Below, one piece after another: positions 9,601-18,354 of a stretch of 64,000 nucleotides of DNA. Source of the stretch: Luminiphilus sp051201685. GTDB lineage: Bacteria; Pseudomonadota; Gammaproteobacteria; Pseudomonadales; Halieaceae. The translations under genes were made by a program, and so were the position numbers. The stretch covers positions 1,674,001 to 1,738,000 of the forward strand of contig NZ_CP179213.1 in NCBI RefSeq assembly GCF_051201685.1, in the 5' to 3' direction. The notes under the pieces are model-generated. The model ran no database searches. It saw only the letters and a program-made list of their open reading frames with translations, and had not been told where the DNA came from. Numbering within the stretch: position 1 is the first letter of the stretch; every line of letters starts with the position of its first letter.

Positions 9601-10138
9601 TGCTGACCTTCAGGAAGCGCTGCAGACGCTTGAGGGCGCTATTCGTAAAATTGATAAAGAGACCCGCAGTCGCTTTAAAGAGACATTCGAGCAGATCAAT
9701 TCAGGGTTTGCTGAGTTGTTTCCGAGGGTCTTTGGTGGTGGAACCGCTAACCTTGAGATGACAGGTGACGATCTGCTGGATACCGGGGTTGCGATCATGG
9801 CCAGGCCTCCCGGCAAGAAAAACAGCACGATTCACCTTCTGTCGGGTGGTGAGAAGGCAATGACAGCTATCGCTTTAGTGTTTTCAATATTTCAGCTTAA
9901 TCCGGCGCCGTTTTGCATGCTGGATGAGGTTGATGCGCCGCTGGATGATGCCAACGTCGGACGCTACGCCCGTATGGTGAAAGAAATGTCAGAGCGGGTT
10001 CAGTTTATCTTTATCACGCACAATAAAATCACCATGGAAGCGGCGAATCATTTGATGGGCGTCACGATGCACGAGCCCGGAGTGTCACGTCTGGTTACTG
10101 TGGATATTGAGGAAGCGGCACAGCTCGCAGCCAGTTAA
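6641..10138 (+). CDS. smc: Chromosome partition protein SMC
   Basis: A 1165-residue SMC ATPase, full length. Walker A (GPNGCGKSN, residues 31-39) is N-terminal. Two long coiled coils (about 165-510 and 660-950) flank a hinge around 510-640. The ABC signature LSGGEK starts at residue 1067 and Walker B (CMLDEVDAPLDD) follows near 1092. SMC dimers organise and help segregate the nucleoid. The kleisin partners ScpA and ScpB are not encoded nearby. The gene is followed at 21 bases by zipA. ATG 6641 is preceded by a GGTAGG-like ribosome site. Confidence 0.97.
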   Translation: MRLKSIKLAGFKSFVDPTTVNFPSNMCSVVGPNGCGKSNIIDAVRWVLGESSAKNLRGEAMTDVIFNGTTHRQPVGQASIELIFDNTSGKLVGEYAAYSEISVRRVVGREGTSEYWLNGAKCRRRDITDLFLGTGLGPRSYAIIEQGMISRLIESKPEELRIFIEEAAGISKYKERRRETESRMRRTLENLDRLADLREELERNLQHLLRQSQAAEKYAEFRAEERELKSQLLGLQWREFQQSSKESQQALADLDIKQEAERAAFERVGADIEGTRVSLAEATDAFNSVQADYYSVGGEVTRVEQALKYEQERRATIESDLLQTREGLQESKGHLNADTERLGAWRAELESLRPLLVEQRGAADTAAGLSAAAEEAMTQWQSRWDEFNQSAAGPKQASEVQQSRIVYLEQVLQRIHERGGKLRKELEALAEEDVDKDLPELEAQIRDGEEAVKAQEAALLQLDAEVTQQRENIERLRDEQDQVRARVQQLKGQEASLQALQEAALAEGDVSATQQWLADMGLDSSGNVYEALQVQDQWSMAVECVLAARLTGVCTQSFTQVQAAFGSAPAGASILAAGEVGTGAPGTLAEKVVGPASVLAVLAGVHIAADLVDAQRLLTTLADTASVITPEGDWLGYGWASKPSKSDAGQGIILRKASLDAVAAELAELEASLQTINQTLAELQESRRGNEDQRRAGEATLKTTVQDQAAKVTERGARVAAVEQMRQRTQQLQADLADSGSQFETEQTSLAAARSELQTAIDQMALDGEQRSALGQERDKLNSQLQTAREGAREARDNAHRTDVRVQSLDSQVETVASSIARLEQQVEQLQGRVSDLAEQLPVGDNPDAELQSELETLLAQRVDAETALTAARQRVSDNDHALREQEKLKLAAEHRLQALYSELESGRLRQAERNVRIENLEGLLRELEVSPQEVVERLPEDASEPEWQVKVERVAARIARLGPINLAAIDEYAKASERKTYLDAQDADLQEALQTLEGAIRKIDKETRSRFKETFEQINSGFAELFPRVFGGGTANLEMTGDDLLDTGVAIMARPPGKKNSTIHLLSGGEKAMTAIALVFSIFQLNPAPFCMLDEVDAPLDDANVGRYARMVKEMSERVQFIFITHNKITMEAANHLMGVTMHEPGVSRLVTVDIEEAAQLAAS

Positions 10139-10159
10139 CGCCGGAGAGGGGGAAAGGCG

Positions 10160-11245
10160 ATGGATCATATGATTCGGGACTGGATGATCATCATAGGCGT
10201 CTGCCTGATTATGGTGGTGTTGATCGACGCACTGAGACGGGTGTTCAAAGATCGTCGCGACGAGGTGCGTCTTAATGCAAAAATCTCTCGGCGCGACCTT
10301 GAAGAGGTTGACGACGATTCCTTTGATCTGTTGACTGAGCTACCTAACGGCGGGGCTCGTATTGTCAGTCGTAGTGATCTTCAGCCCTCCTCAGTGACTG
10401 AGGGTGCTGCTGCGGAGTCTGTTGTGACAAATCCAATGCCGTCGAGTGACGCTAGCACCAGTGCGGTGTCCGCGCAGGCGGCAACGGAGTCCTCCGAGGT
10501 ATTATCCACGCATCAAGAGCCAGCAGTTGAGTCCGAGCCAGAACCCAAGCCAAAGCTAGAATCCGAGCCAGAGCTTCCATCATTTTCAGCCACTGATGAC
10601 GATCATGAGCCTGTGAGTTTCGCACCAGCTCAGCAAGCTGAGTTAGCACAAGACCCTGTCCCCGAGGCCGCACCAGAAAATACCGTGGCGCAGGCGGCTA
10701 AGAGCGGGCCACAAGATGAGGACTCTGCGGTAGAGACGATGGATTGGTTGGAGGGGCTAGACGTGCCTGAGGCCGAGCCGGAGCCTGAAGCCCGGTTGCC
10801 CCGTGACCTTGATCCCCATGTTTTTGTTCTTAACGTCATGTCGCGATCGGAGTCAGGGTTTGCCGGTTCAGACATTTTAGGCGTGCTTCTTGCCTGCGAT
10901 TTGCGTTTTGGTGATATGGATTTTTTCCACCGGCATGAGCATCGGGCTGGACGGGGCCCGATCCAATTTAGCGTGTGCAACATGCTTAAGCCCGGGGTTT
11001 TCAATATCGATGAGATGGGTTCGCTCTACACTCGTGGCTTGATGTTCTTTATCACATTGCCCGGACCTGAGGATATGTTAAAGGCTTTTGATTACATGCA
11101 CGAGACCGCTAAGGCCGTGGCGAAGAATTTGGATGGTTATTTATTAGATGAAACTCGCAGCGGGGTGACCCGGCAAAGCATTGAGCACATGCGTCAGCAA
11201 ATCCGCGAATTAGAGCGCCGCGTTGCTTTGCAAAATCGGCGCTGA
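10160..11245 (+). CDS. zipA: Cell division protein ZipA
   Basis: A 361-residue protein with one N-terminal membrane helix (about residues 7-24), a long acidic linker rich in Glu, Pro and Ala (about 80-205), and a C-terminal globular domain (about 215-350) with the ZipA segments FVLNVMSR and FFHRHEHRAGRGPIQFSVCNM. ZipA tethers FtsZ to the inner membrane at the division site. Gene order smc-zipA-ligA is common in gammaproteobacteria such as Pseudomonas. A purine-rich ribosome site (GGAGAGGGGGAAAGG) precedes the ATG; Met4 is an alternative start. Confidence 0.95.
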   Translation: MDHMIRDWMIIIGVCLIMVVLIDALRRVFKDRRDEVRLNAKISRRDLEEVDDDSFDLLTELPNGGARIVSRSDLQPSSVTEGAAAESVVTNPMPSSDASTSAVSAQAATESSEVLSTHQEPAVESEPEPKPKLESEPELPSFSATDDDHEPVSFAPAQQAELAQDPVPEAAPENTVAQAAKSGPQDEDSAVETMDWLEGLDVPEAEPEPEARLPRDLDPHVFVLNVMSRSESGFAGSDILGVLLACDLRFGDMDFFHRHEHRAGRGPIQFSVCNMLKPGVFNIDEMGSLYTRGLMFFITLPGPEDMLKAFDYMHETAKAVAKNLDGYLLDETRSGVTRQSIEHMRQQIRELERRVALQNRR

Positions 11246-11251
11246 CAAGAC

Positions 11252-13282
11252 ATGTCCGATGTTGTGCCTGATGATGAAGCGCAAAGGTTGCGGGGCCTCT
11301 TGCAACAGTGGAGTGACGAGTATTACCGCAATGATGCGCCCACTGTCAGTGACAGTGAATTCGATAGAACGTTGCTGGCACTGCGTGAACTCGAAAACGA
11401 ATTCCCCCAGCTAATCACGGCCGATTCCCCCACCCAGCGCGTGGGTGCAGCTCCCCTTGCGGCTTTCGATCAGGTTGTTCATCGGTTGCCCATGCTCTCA
11501 CTAGACAACGCTTTTGATGCGGATGATCTTGTGGACTTCGATAGGCGCATTAGTGCGCGTTTGGATGGTGCCCAAGTTCGTTACGCTTGTGAGCCGAAAC
11601 TAGACGGCATAGCCGTAAGCATCGTGTGGCAGGAGGGCGACATGGTGTTGGCAGCGACCCGTGGCGACGGCCGTACTGGAGAAAATATCACTCAAAACGT
11701 GCGCACTATAGACTCGGTGCCGTTGCGTTTGTCGGGGGAGGGTATTCCTCGTTACCTCGAGGTTCGAGGCGAGATCTTTATGCCCAGAGCTGGATTTGAG
11801 GCCTTTAACGCCAAGGCGCGTCGCGAGGGAGATAAGCCTTTCGTCAATCCCCGCAATGCCGCTGCGGGCAGTTTGCGTCAACTGGACTCAAGTATCACCC
11901 GGCGCCGCCCGTTAGCCTTCTGTGCCTATGCCCTAGGGTATACCGAAGGTGTGAGCAGGACGCTTCTCAGCCACTCTGAAGCAATGCTTCAACTCAGTGC
12001 ATGGGGAATACCGATATCCTCCCACAGCCGCTCAGTAGAGAGTATCGACGCTTGTGAGCGCTATTACACGGAGCTTTCGCAGTTGCGAGAAAGTCTAGGT
12101 TTCGACATCGATGGCATTGTCTTTAAGGTCGATGACTTTGCCGAGCAAGAACGTCTGGGCTTTGTATCTCGGGCACCGCGTTGGGCTATCGCTCGAAAAT
12201 TTCCCGCTCAGGAAGAAATGACGGTTGTTCTGGATGTTGAATTTCAAGTTGGTAGAACTGGAGCGGTTACCCCGGTCGCTAGGTTAGAGCCAGTCTTCGT
12301 TGGGGGCGTTACGGTCTCAAATGCGACGCTACACAATGCTGACGAAATCGCGCGGCTTGGCCTCAAGGTTGGAGATACCGTAATCGTGCGCAGAGCGGGG
12401 GATGTTATCCCTCAAGTCGCCGCTGTCGTGGCCGAACGCCGGTCCGAGAACGCCCACAGCGTTGTTTTCCCTGAAAGCTGTCCAGCTTGTCAAAGTGCTC
12501 TGGTGCGTGAATCAGGAGAGGCTGCATGGCGCTGTGACGCGGGCTCTTCTTGTCCGGCTCAACGTCGGGCAGCGATTGAGCACTTTGTATCGCGTCGGGC
12601 TATGGATATCGACGGGTGTGGAGAGAAAATTATCGATCAGTTAGTCGATTTAGAGCTGATAGAAACAGCCGCTGACCTGTACACATTAACTCAGGAGAGT
12701 CTCGCTGAATTGGAGCGGATGGGCGAAAAGTCTGCTCGAAATTTGCAAGCCGCCATCGAAGCCAGCAAAGAAACAACGCTGGCGCGCTTTATCTATTCTC
12801 TGGGGATCCGCGAGGTGGGAGAGACCACCGCCCGCCAGCTGGCGGAATATTTTGGTGCCCTAGATCCTTTGTACGCGGCTACCGTTGAGCAGCTGCAGGA
12901 GGTCGAAGATGTCGGGCCCATCGTCGCCGGGCACCTGAGACGGTTCTTTGCAGACGCCACGAAGCAAGAAATGATAAACCGGTTCTTGGCTCAGGGAGTG
13001 AATTGGCCTGCCCCCGAGGTGAAGGCCGGTGATCTACCACTATCAGGGCAGATTTGGGTGGTTACCGGTAAGTTGGAGGAGATGAGTCGTGATCAAGCAG
13101 AGGCAAGTCTTCGAGCTCTTGGAGCTAAGGTATCAAGCAGCGTCAGTGGCAAGACAAACTGTGTCGTTGCAGGTCCAGGAGCGGGCTCGAAACTGAAGAA
13201 AGCACAGTCACTGAACATCACCGTGATCGACGAGCTCGAATTCATTGCTCGAGTTGAAGGTTGGAAAAATGACGAAGCGTAG
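11252..13282 (+). CDS. ligA: NAD+-dependent DNA ligase LigA
   Basis: A 676-residue ligase with the normal domain order. The adenylation domain has the AMP-accepting Lys116 in CEPKLDGIA. An OB-fold domain follows, then a four-cysteine zinc finger (CPAC through SSCPAQRR, about residues 410-432), helix-hairpin-helix repeats and a C-terminal BRCT domain. It seals nicks in replication and repair using NAD+. The start is six bases after the zipA stop. Its 3' end overlaps the next gene by 14 bases in another frame. Confidence 0.98.
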   Translation: MSDVVPDDEAQRLRGLLQQWSDEYYRNDAPTVSDSEFDRTLLALRELENEFPQLITADSPTQRVGAAPLAAFDQVVHRLPMLSLDNAFDADDLVDFDRRISARLDGAQVRYACEPKLDGIAVSIVWQEGDMVLAATRGDGRTGENITQNVRTIDSVPLRLSGEGIPRYLEVRGEIFMPRAGFEAFNAKARREGDKPFVNPRNAAAGSLRQLDSSITRRRPLAFCAYALGYTEGVSRTLLSHSEAMLQLSAWGIPISSHSRSVESIDACERYYTELSQLRESLGFDIDGIVFKVDDFAEQERLGFVSRAPRWAIARKFPAQEEMTVVLDVEFQVGRTGAVTPVARLEPVFVGGVTVSNATLHNADEIARLGLKVGDTVIVRRAGDVIPQVAAVVAERRSENAHSVVFPESCPACQSALVRESGEAAWRCDAGSSCPAQRRAAIEHFVSRRAMDIDGCGEKIIDQLVDLELIETAADLYTLTQESLAELERMGEKSARNLQAAIEASKETTLARFIYSLGIREVGETTARQLAEYFGALDPLYAATVEQLQEVEDVGPIVAGHLRRFFADATKQEMINRFLAQGVNWPAPEVKAGDLPLSGQIWVVTGKLEEMSRDQAEASLRALGAKVSSSVSGKTNCVVAGPGAGSKLKKAQSLNITVIDELEFIARVEGWKNDEA

Positions 13283-13889
13283 TTTGCTGAGATTTTCTTT
13301 TCTGTTATGGATGCCACTTTTCATATCTGCCTGCGCGACATCTCCCCCCAGTGATGTCAGTAACGTCTGCGAAATTTTCCGGGAGAAGTCCGGCTGGTAC
13401 AAGGACGCCAAAAAATCTCGAGCGCGATGGGATACTCCCATTTCTGTGATGATGGCCATCATGCACCAGGAGTCGCGGTTCGTTGCCACGGCCAAGCCGC
13501 CCCGCAAAAAGATTTGGGGCATTATTCCTGGGCCTAGACCCTCTGACGCCTATGGTTACTCCCAGGCCAAGGATGCGACTTGGGAGTGGTACCAGCGAAG
13601 CTCTGGTAGCTACGGTGCGGATCGGGACGACTTTGGGGATGCGATTGATTTTATCGGTTGGTACAACGACATGAGTTACCGCCAGAACGGTATCGCTAAA
13701 GACGATACCTTTCGGCTCTATCTGGCCTACCATGAGGGTCATGGCGGCTTTAAGCGCAAGACTTATCGTGACAAACAGTGGTTGGTTGATGTTGCTAGAA
13801 AGGTGGATGGCCGAGCCAACACCTACAATACGCAGCTTAAGGGCTGCGTGAAAAGCCTTGAAGATGACAAATGGTGGGACTTTTTCTAG
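13269..13889 (+). CDS. Lipoprotein with lysozyme-like (SLT_4-type) transglycosylase domain
   Basis: From ATG 13269 the protein has 206 residues, with a lipoprotein signal peptide ending in a lipobox-like LFISAC (Cys22). The mature part looks like the SLT_4 type of lysozyme-like proteins: MAIMHQESRF carries the likely catalytic Glu, followed by DAYGYSQAKDATWEWYQ and a conserved YHEGHGG segment. A role in peptidoglycan cleavage at the outer membrane is inferred. The in-frame ATG at 13245 lies further inside ligA and would spoil the signal peptide. It overlaps ligA by 14 bases. Confidence 0.8.
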   Translation: MTKRSLLRFSFLLWMPLFISACATSPPSDVSNVCEIFREKSGWYKDAKKSRARWDTPISVMMAIMHQESRFVATAKPPRKKIWGIIPGPRPSDAYGYSQAKDATWEWYQRSSGSYGADRDDFGDAIDFIGWYNDMSYRQNGIAKDDTFRLYLAYHEGHGGFKRKTYRDKQWLVDVARKVDGRANTYNTQLKGCVKSLEDDKWWDFF

Positions 13890-13915
13890 GTTTCACCAAG
13901 CTGGATAATTGTTGG

Positions 13916-13949
13916 CTGTAACATTACCGTCACATTGTTGCCGTGTAAT
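13916..13949 (+). promoter_or_regulatory. PHO box and -10 element upstream of phoB
   Basis: A direct repeat, CTGTAAC (13916-13922) and CCGTCAC (13927-13933), is separated by ATTA. This matches the PhoB half-site pattern CTGTCAT with 4-base spacing. A -10-like TGTAAT (13944-13949) lies 10 bases further down, the usual placement when PhoB replaces sigma70 contact at -35. This implies autoregulation of phoBR by phosphate starvation. It is a sequence match, not a measured site. Confidence 0.7.
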
Positions 13950-13979
13950 GCTTCTCTGGAAAGAGCATGGATACCCACA

Positions 13980-14681
13980 ATGACCATCCATAAAGTTTTG
14001 ATTGTTGATGACGAATTGGCTATTCGAGATATGTTGCGGATGGCGCTTGAAACAGCTGGTTATGAATGCCTAGAGGCAGAGACAATCGACTCCGCCTACC
14101 ATCAAATAATTGACGATCGCCCTGACATTATCTTGTTGGATTGGATGCTGCCGGGTGGGAGTGGGATTGAGCTTTTACGGCGGATTAAGCGCGCAGAAAT
14201 GACTCAGGACTTACCTGTAATCATGCTCACGGCAAAAGCGGCTGAACACAATGTTATTCAAGGGCTTGATGTTGGTGCCGACGACTATATCACTAAGCCC
14301 TTTGCGCTGAGAGAGTTGTTGGCGAGGATTAAAGCCTTGCTGCGACGAGCAAAAAGTTCGGATGATCGAAACCTCCTAGTCGTCAGAAACCTCACAATAG
14401 ATGTCGATAGTCGCCGTGCGTTTATCAGCGAGGAGCCGCTGCAACTTGGCCCCACCGAATTTAACCTGCTGCTGTTTTTTATGTCTCATCCAGAGCGTGC
14501 CTATACTCGGAGTCAACTGTTAGACCGAGTTTGGGGCGCCAACATATACGTCGAGGAACGAACCGTAGACGTGCATATTCGGAGGCTCAGAGCCGCTTTA
14601 GACGCCGCTGAGGGCAACTATAGTCAGCTCGTTCAGACGGTACGTGGAACGGGTTACCGCTTCTCTGAGCAGGGGTTTTAG
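13980..14681 (+). CDS. phoB: Phosphate regulon response regulator PhoB
   Basis: A 233-residue OmpR-type regulator. The receiver domain has the acidic pair in LIVDDE, phospho-acceptor Asp54 (ILLDWMLPG), and the TAK and TKPF switch and lysine motifs. The C-terminal winged helix includes RTVDVHIRRLR and TVRGTGYRF. PhoB activates phosphate scavenging genes when PhoR signals starvation. I chose ATG 13980 (MTIHKVLIVDDE); the in-frame ATG at 13935 would lie before or at the -10 element. phoR follows after five bases. Confidence 0.95.
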   Translation: MTIHKVLIVDDELAIRDMLRMALETAGYECLEAETIDSAYHQIIDDRPDIILLDWMLPGGSGIELLRRIKRAEMTQDLPVIMLTAKAAEHNVIQGLDVGADDYITKPFALRELLARIKALLRRAKSSDDRNLLVVRNLTIDVDSRRAFISEEPLQLGPTEFNLLLFFMSHPERAYTRSQLLDRVWGANIYVEERTVDVHIRRLRAALDAAEGNYSQLVQTVRGTGYRFSEQGF

Positions 14682-14686
14682 CGTCT

Positions 14687-15973
14687 ATGGCTCCAGCAAA
14701 AACCTTTCGCAGGGAGGTTCATTCGGTCGTCGCGATTCTGTTGCTGGGAGCGGGTGCCGGATTGCTCTTGGATAAACCTGCCTGGGGGCTTGCGTTTGGA
14801 ATGGGGGTCATTCTTTCGCTTTGGTCTTATCAACTGTTACGAGTCCAAAGGTGGATGTTGGATCCGACGGTTGAGCCGCCGAAGGCTGGCGGCGTGTGGG
14901 GCCTTTTTCTAGATAACATTTATGCCATTCAGCGTCGTAATCGTGAGGCGCAGTTGCGGCTGGAATCAACCTTGGATTACCTCCAAGACTCACTCGCAGC
15001 AATGCGAGATGCGGCCGTTATTGTTGACCCACATGCAAATGTGGCTTGGGCTAACGACTCAGCTGATTTTCTTTTAGGGATTAATTTCCCCTCAGACCAA
15101 GGGCAACCCCTGCTGAATTTAATCAATTCCATCGATTTTCGTGAGTATTTTGAGACGGACGATTACTCAGACCCTCTTCGCGTGCTGCCCGAGGGCGATA
15201 GGGGACGTTGCTTGCAGTTTGAGATTGCCCGATTTGGCATGGGTGATCGCTTAGTCTTTGCTCGAGACGTGACACGGACCTTTCGCTTGGAGCAGATGCG
15301 CCGCGATTTTGTGGGAAATGTATCCCATGAGTTGCGCACCCCGCTAACGGTCATTAAGGGTTACATCGAAACGCTGCAATCACTCGAAGAGTTCAGTGCA
15401 ACGCGGTTCCAACGACCTCTGGAGCAGATGAGCCAACAAGCGTTGCGCATGGAAAATCTGGTCACGGACTTATTGTGGTTATCGCGTATTGAGGCGGTAG
15501 AAACCCTGCGCAAAACCGAGCTGATTGATATGCCTACGCTGATCGTGGGAATCGTGGCAGAACTACAGCCGGCGTTCCCTGAGAGACGCATCAGGCTAAA
15601 TCAGGAGAGCGAAGCGGCAATTCGCGGGGACGAAAGAGAGTTACACAGCGCACTGAGCAATCTCGTTATCAATGCACTGAAGTACAGTGATGGTGATGTT
15701 GTGTTGCGCTGGTGGTCGAGTGAAAACAATGCCACGTTTTCGGTGAACGATACGGGCATTGGCATAGAACCTCATCACATAGCCCGACTGACGGAGCGAT
15801 TTTACAGAGTGGACAAGAGTCGCAGTAATGCCGGAGGTGGTACGGGCCTCGGTCTAGCGATCGTCAAACACGTGGCGAACTCACATCAGGCGGACCTCAC
15901 AATTGATTCCACAGTGGGCGTTGGCAGTTGTTTTAGTTTGGCCTTTCCCTTTGATGCTGCCGATACGCTGTGA
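14687..15973 (+). CDS. phoR: Phosphate regulon sensor kinase PhoR
   Basis: A 428-residue histidine kinase with two membrane segments close together (residues about 13-29 and 32-48) and almost no periplasmic loop, as in PhoR. A PAS-like domain lies at about 95-200. The HisKA motif VSHELRTPL carries His214, and HATPase motifs NALKYS, DTGIGI and GGTGLGLAIVKH follow. It phosphorylates PhoB. The phosphate-sensing PstSCAB-PhoU system is not in this window. Confidence 0.95.
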   Translation: MAPAKTFRREVHSVVAILLLGAGAGLLLDKPAWGLAFGMGVILSLWSYQLLRVQRWMLDPTVEPPKAGGVWGLFLDNIYAIQRRNREAQLRLESTLDYLQDSLAAMRDAAVIVDPHANVAWANDSADFLLGINFPSDQGQPLLNLINSIDFREYFETDDYSDPLRVLPEGDRGRCLQFEIARFGMGDRLVFARDVTRTFRLEQMRRDFVGNVSHELRTPLTVIKGYIETLQSLEEFSATRFQRPLEQMSQQALRMENLVTDLLWLSRIEAVETLRKTELIDMPTLIVGIVAELQPAFPERRIRLNQESEAAIRGDERELHSALSNLVINALKYSDGDVVLRWWSSENNATFSVNDTGIGIEPHHIARLTERFYRVDKSRSNAGGGTGLGLAIVKHVANSHQADLTIDSTVGVGSCFSLAFPFDAADTL

Positions 15974-16136
15974 CACATGTTCTTAAGTGCCGACAATTTG
16001 GTTCTCTGCTTCAGTAAACCCGGGTTTTTGCATGTTTGTGCGAATGCCGCAGATTGTGTGTTGTTGAGTGACAACCACTGACAGCAACGGCGATCCTCAA
16101 GTATCCTTGGCGAGTCCGTAATACAGGCAAAGGATT

Positions 16137-17198
16137 ATGAGCAAATTTTGGAGTTCGGTTGTTAATAACCTGAAGCCCTACACTCCCGGGGAACAGCCAA
16201 AAGTTCCTGGGTTAATAAAGTTAAATACTAACGAGCACTGTTTACCACCCTCGACTGAGGCTATGGCGGCGCTTGGTAATGTTAGCTCTGAGGCCCTGCG
16301 ACGTTACCCGGATCCCGAGAGCACTGCGTTGCGAAGAGCGATCGCTAATGCTGAGGGTTTATCCGAGGGCCAAGTGTTTGTCGGCAACGGCTCAGATGAA
16401 GTTTTAGCCCACATTTTTCAGGGACTACTTTCGAGCAACGACAGTTTAGTAGCTCCTGACATTACCTACAGTTTTTATCCCGTCTGGGCGGCGCTTTATG
16501 GGCTGAAACTTAAAACGGAAGCTTTGCTGGCTGATTTCACCATTGATGTGAATCGTCTGCTACAGCATCCCGAATCTATTCTGTTGGCCAACCCCAATGC
16601 GCCTACCGGCAGGGCGCTAACGTTGGCGGAGATCAAACGTCTGGTTGACAGCAACCCGGATCGACTCGTTGTAGTTGATGAGGCGTACTACGGATTTGGT
16701 GCCGATTCAGCGTCTTCCTTACTCACTGAGGCGGAAAACTTGATTGTTACCAGGAGCCTTTCAAAGTCACATGCTCTTGCCGGGTTACGGGTGGGCTATG
16801 CCCTGGGTTCCGCTGAATTGATTGAAGGGCTGACTCGGGTGAAGGATAGTTTTAACAGCTACCCTCTAGACGCCTGTGCACAGTCTGTGGCGACCGCGGC
16901 TATCGAAGATACCCAGTGGCTGAGTCGTAGCAGTGCATTAGTCACCGAGAATCGCGACAGACTGACGCAAGACCTGCGTGATTTAGGCTTTGAGGTTTGC
17001 CCAAGTTTGGCGAACTTTATTTTCGTGCAGCACCCCCAACATGAGGGGCGGGACTTGTTTGAGTATCTCAGAGCAAAAAACATATTGGTAAGACGTTGGG
17101 ATAAAAAACCCATAGCCAACTTTCTACGGATTACCGTGGGCACACACGAGGAGTGCTCAGCGCTAGTGCAGTGTCTTAAAGAGCGGTGTGCGCCTTAA
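16137..17198 (+). CDS. hisC: Histidinol-phosphate aminotransferase HisC
   Basis: A 353-residue fold type I PLP enzyme. The PLP lysine is Lys210 in TRSLSKSHALAGLRVGY, with NPNAPTGR and VVVDEAYYGF upstream, as in HisC. It transaminates imidazole acetol phosphate with glutamate in histidine synthesis. The gene is apart from any his cluster. Some members of this group also accept aromatic amino acids, which cannot be judged here. Its 3' end overlaps the convergent KAS III gene by four bases. Confidence 0.88.
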   Translation: MSKFWSSVVNNLKPYTPGEQPKVPGLIKLNTNEHCLPPSTEAMAALGNVSSEALRRYPDPESTALRRAIANAEGLSEGQVFVGNGSDEVLAHIFQGLLSSNDSLVAPDITYSFYPVWAALYGLKLKTEALLADFTIDVNRLLQHPESILLANPNAPTGRALTLAEIKRLVDSNPDRLVVVDEAYYGFGADSASSLLTEAENLIVTRSLSKSHALAGLRVGYALGSAELIEGLTRVKDSFNSYPLDACAQSVATAAIEDTQWLSRSSALVTENRDRLTQDLRDLGFEVCPSLANFIFVQHPQHEGRDLFEYLRAKNILVRRWDKKPIANFLRITVGTHEECSALVQCLKERCAP

Positions 17199-18322
17199 GT
17201 TGCACGTAATACCACGCTTCCTATGGAGTAACCTGCGCCAAAAGAGCACAAAACGCCGAGTTCGCCTGGGGTTAAGTCGTCTCGGTTTAAGTGAAATGCA
17301 ATGATGGAGCCCGCAGATGACGTATTGGCGTAGGTATCGAGAATCGTTGGCGACTCTTTGTCGGATGGGTCACGCCCAAGCACCCGACGGGCGATCAAGT
17401 CATTCATATTTCGGTTGGCTTGATGTAGCCAGAGGCGACTGAGCTGATCTGCCTGTAGATCTAGATCAGCCAGTTGCTCGGTAATTTGCTGGGCAACGGC
17501 GGGGCAGACTTCTTTAAAAACTTTGCGGCCCTCTTGAACAAAGAGCTTATCAACAGCACCAACACCGCTCTCGTCGGCACGATTCATAAAGCCAAAATTG
17601 TTTCTGATATTGTTTGAGAAAATCGTCTGCAAGCGCGTATCGACAATTTCAAAGTGTGGCTTTGCCTGAACTACAGCCTTCGACTCGATCACTACCGCAG
17701 TCGCAACATCGCCAAAAATGAAGTGTGCATCTCGGTCTCGAAAATTAAGGTGTCCGGTACATATTTCGGGGTTGACCATAAGAATTCGCTGGGACGAACC
17801 CGCGCGAATAGAATCTCGCGCTTGCTGAATACCAAAGGTTGCCGAAGAGCAGGCGACGTTCATGTCGAAAGCAAAGCCTTTTGCGCCTAATGCGGCCTGT
17901 ATCTCTACGGCCATGGCGGGGTAGGCGCGCTGCATATTGGAAGCGGCAACAATGACCGCGTCTAAATCTGAACCGTCTAGGCCTGCAGCCTCAAGCGCCT
18001 GTCGCGCCGCTTTGACGCCAATCTCTGCCATGACTGACAGCTCGCTGTTTGGACGCTCAGCCACCTTAGGTGCCATTCTGTGGGGGTCGATAATGCCTGA
18101 TTTATTCAGCACGAAGCGGGATTTAATACCCGACGCTTTTTCAATAAACGCTGTCGATGAATACGTTCGGGCTTCTACCTCACCTTTTGCGATTGCCTCA
18201 CTGTGCTCATCGTTGAACAGATCAACCCAGGCGTTGAAAGCCGTGACTAGCTCCTCGTTGCTGATGGACTCTTCTGGTGTGAAGAGCCCCGTGCCACTGA
18301 TAACTGCATCGGTCGGCTTCAT
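17195..18322 (-). CDS. Beta-ketoacyl-ACP synthase III-like enzyme
   Basis: A 375-residue thiolase-fold condensing enzyme with the KAS III triad: Cys158 in NVACSSATFG, His in LWLHQANRNM and Asn in DTYANTSSAGS. It is longer than E. coli FabH (317) and has an N-terminal insertion (residues about 35-60). It looks more like the Pseudomonas long KAS III type (PA3286-like), which takes medium acyl-CoA into fatty acid synthesis, than a classical FabH. No fab genes flank it. Substrate is inferred from family resemblance only. Confidence 0.82.
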   Translation of the reverse strand: MKPTDAVISGTGLFTPEESISNEELVTAFNAWVDLFNDEHSEAIAKGEVEARTYSSTAFIEKASGIKSRFVLNKSGIIDPHRMAPKVAERPNSELSVMAEIGVKAARQALEAAGLDGSDLDAVIVAASNMQRAYPAMAVEIQAALGAKGFAFDMNVACSSATFGIQQARDSIRAGSSQRILMVNPEICTGHLNFRDRDAHFIFGDVATAVVIESKAVVQAKPHFEIVDTRLQTIFSNNIRNNFGFMNRADESGVGAVDKLFVQEGRKVFKEVCPAVAQQITEQLADLDLQADQLSRLWLHQANRNMNDLIARRVLGRDPSDKESPTILDTYANTSSAGSIIAFHLNRDDLTPGELGVLCSFGAGYSIGSVVLRAT

Positions 18323-18354
18323 TTCAACCTCGGTGCTTGATGATTGAGCGCAGC

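Noticed and set aside
16016..16027. Palindrome AAACCCGGGTTT between phoR and hisC
   Set aside because: A 12-base exact palindrome followed by TT, but with no loop and no real T-run, so it does not fold as a terminator. No further support for a regulator site.
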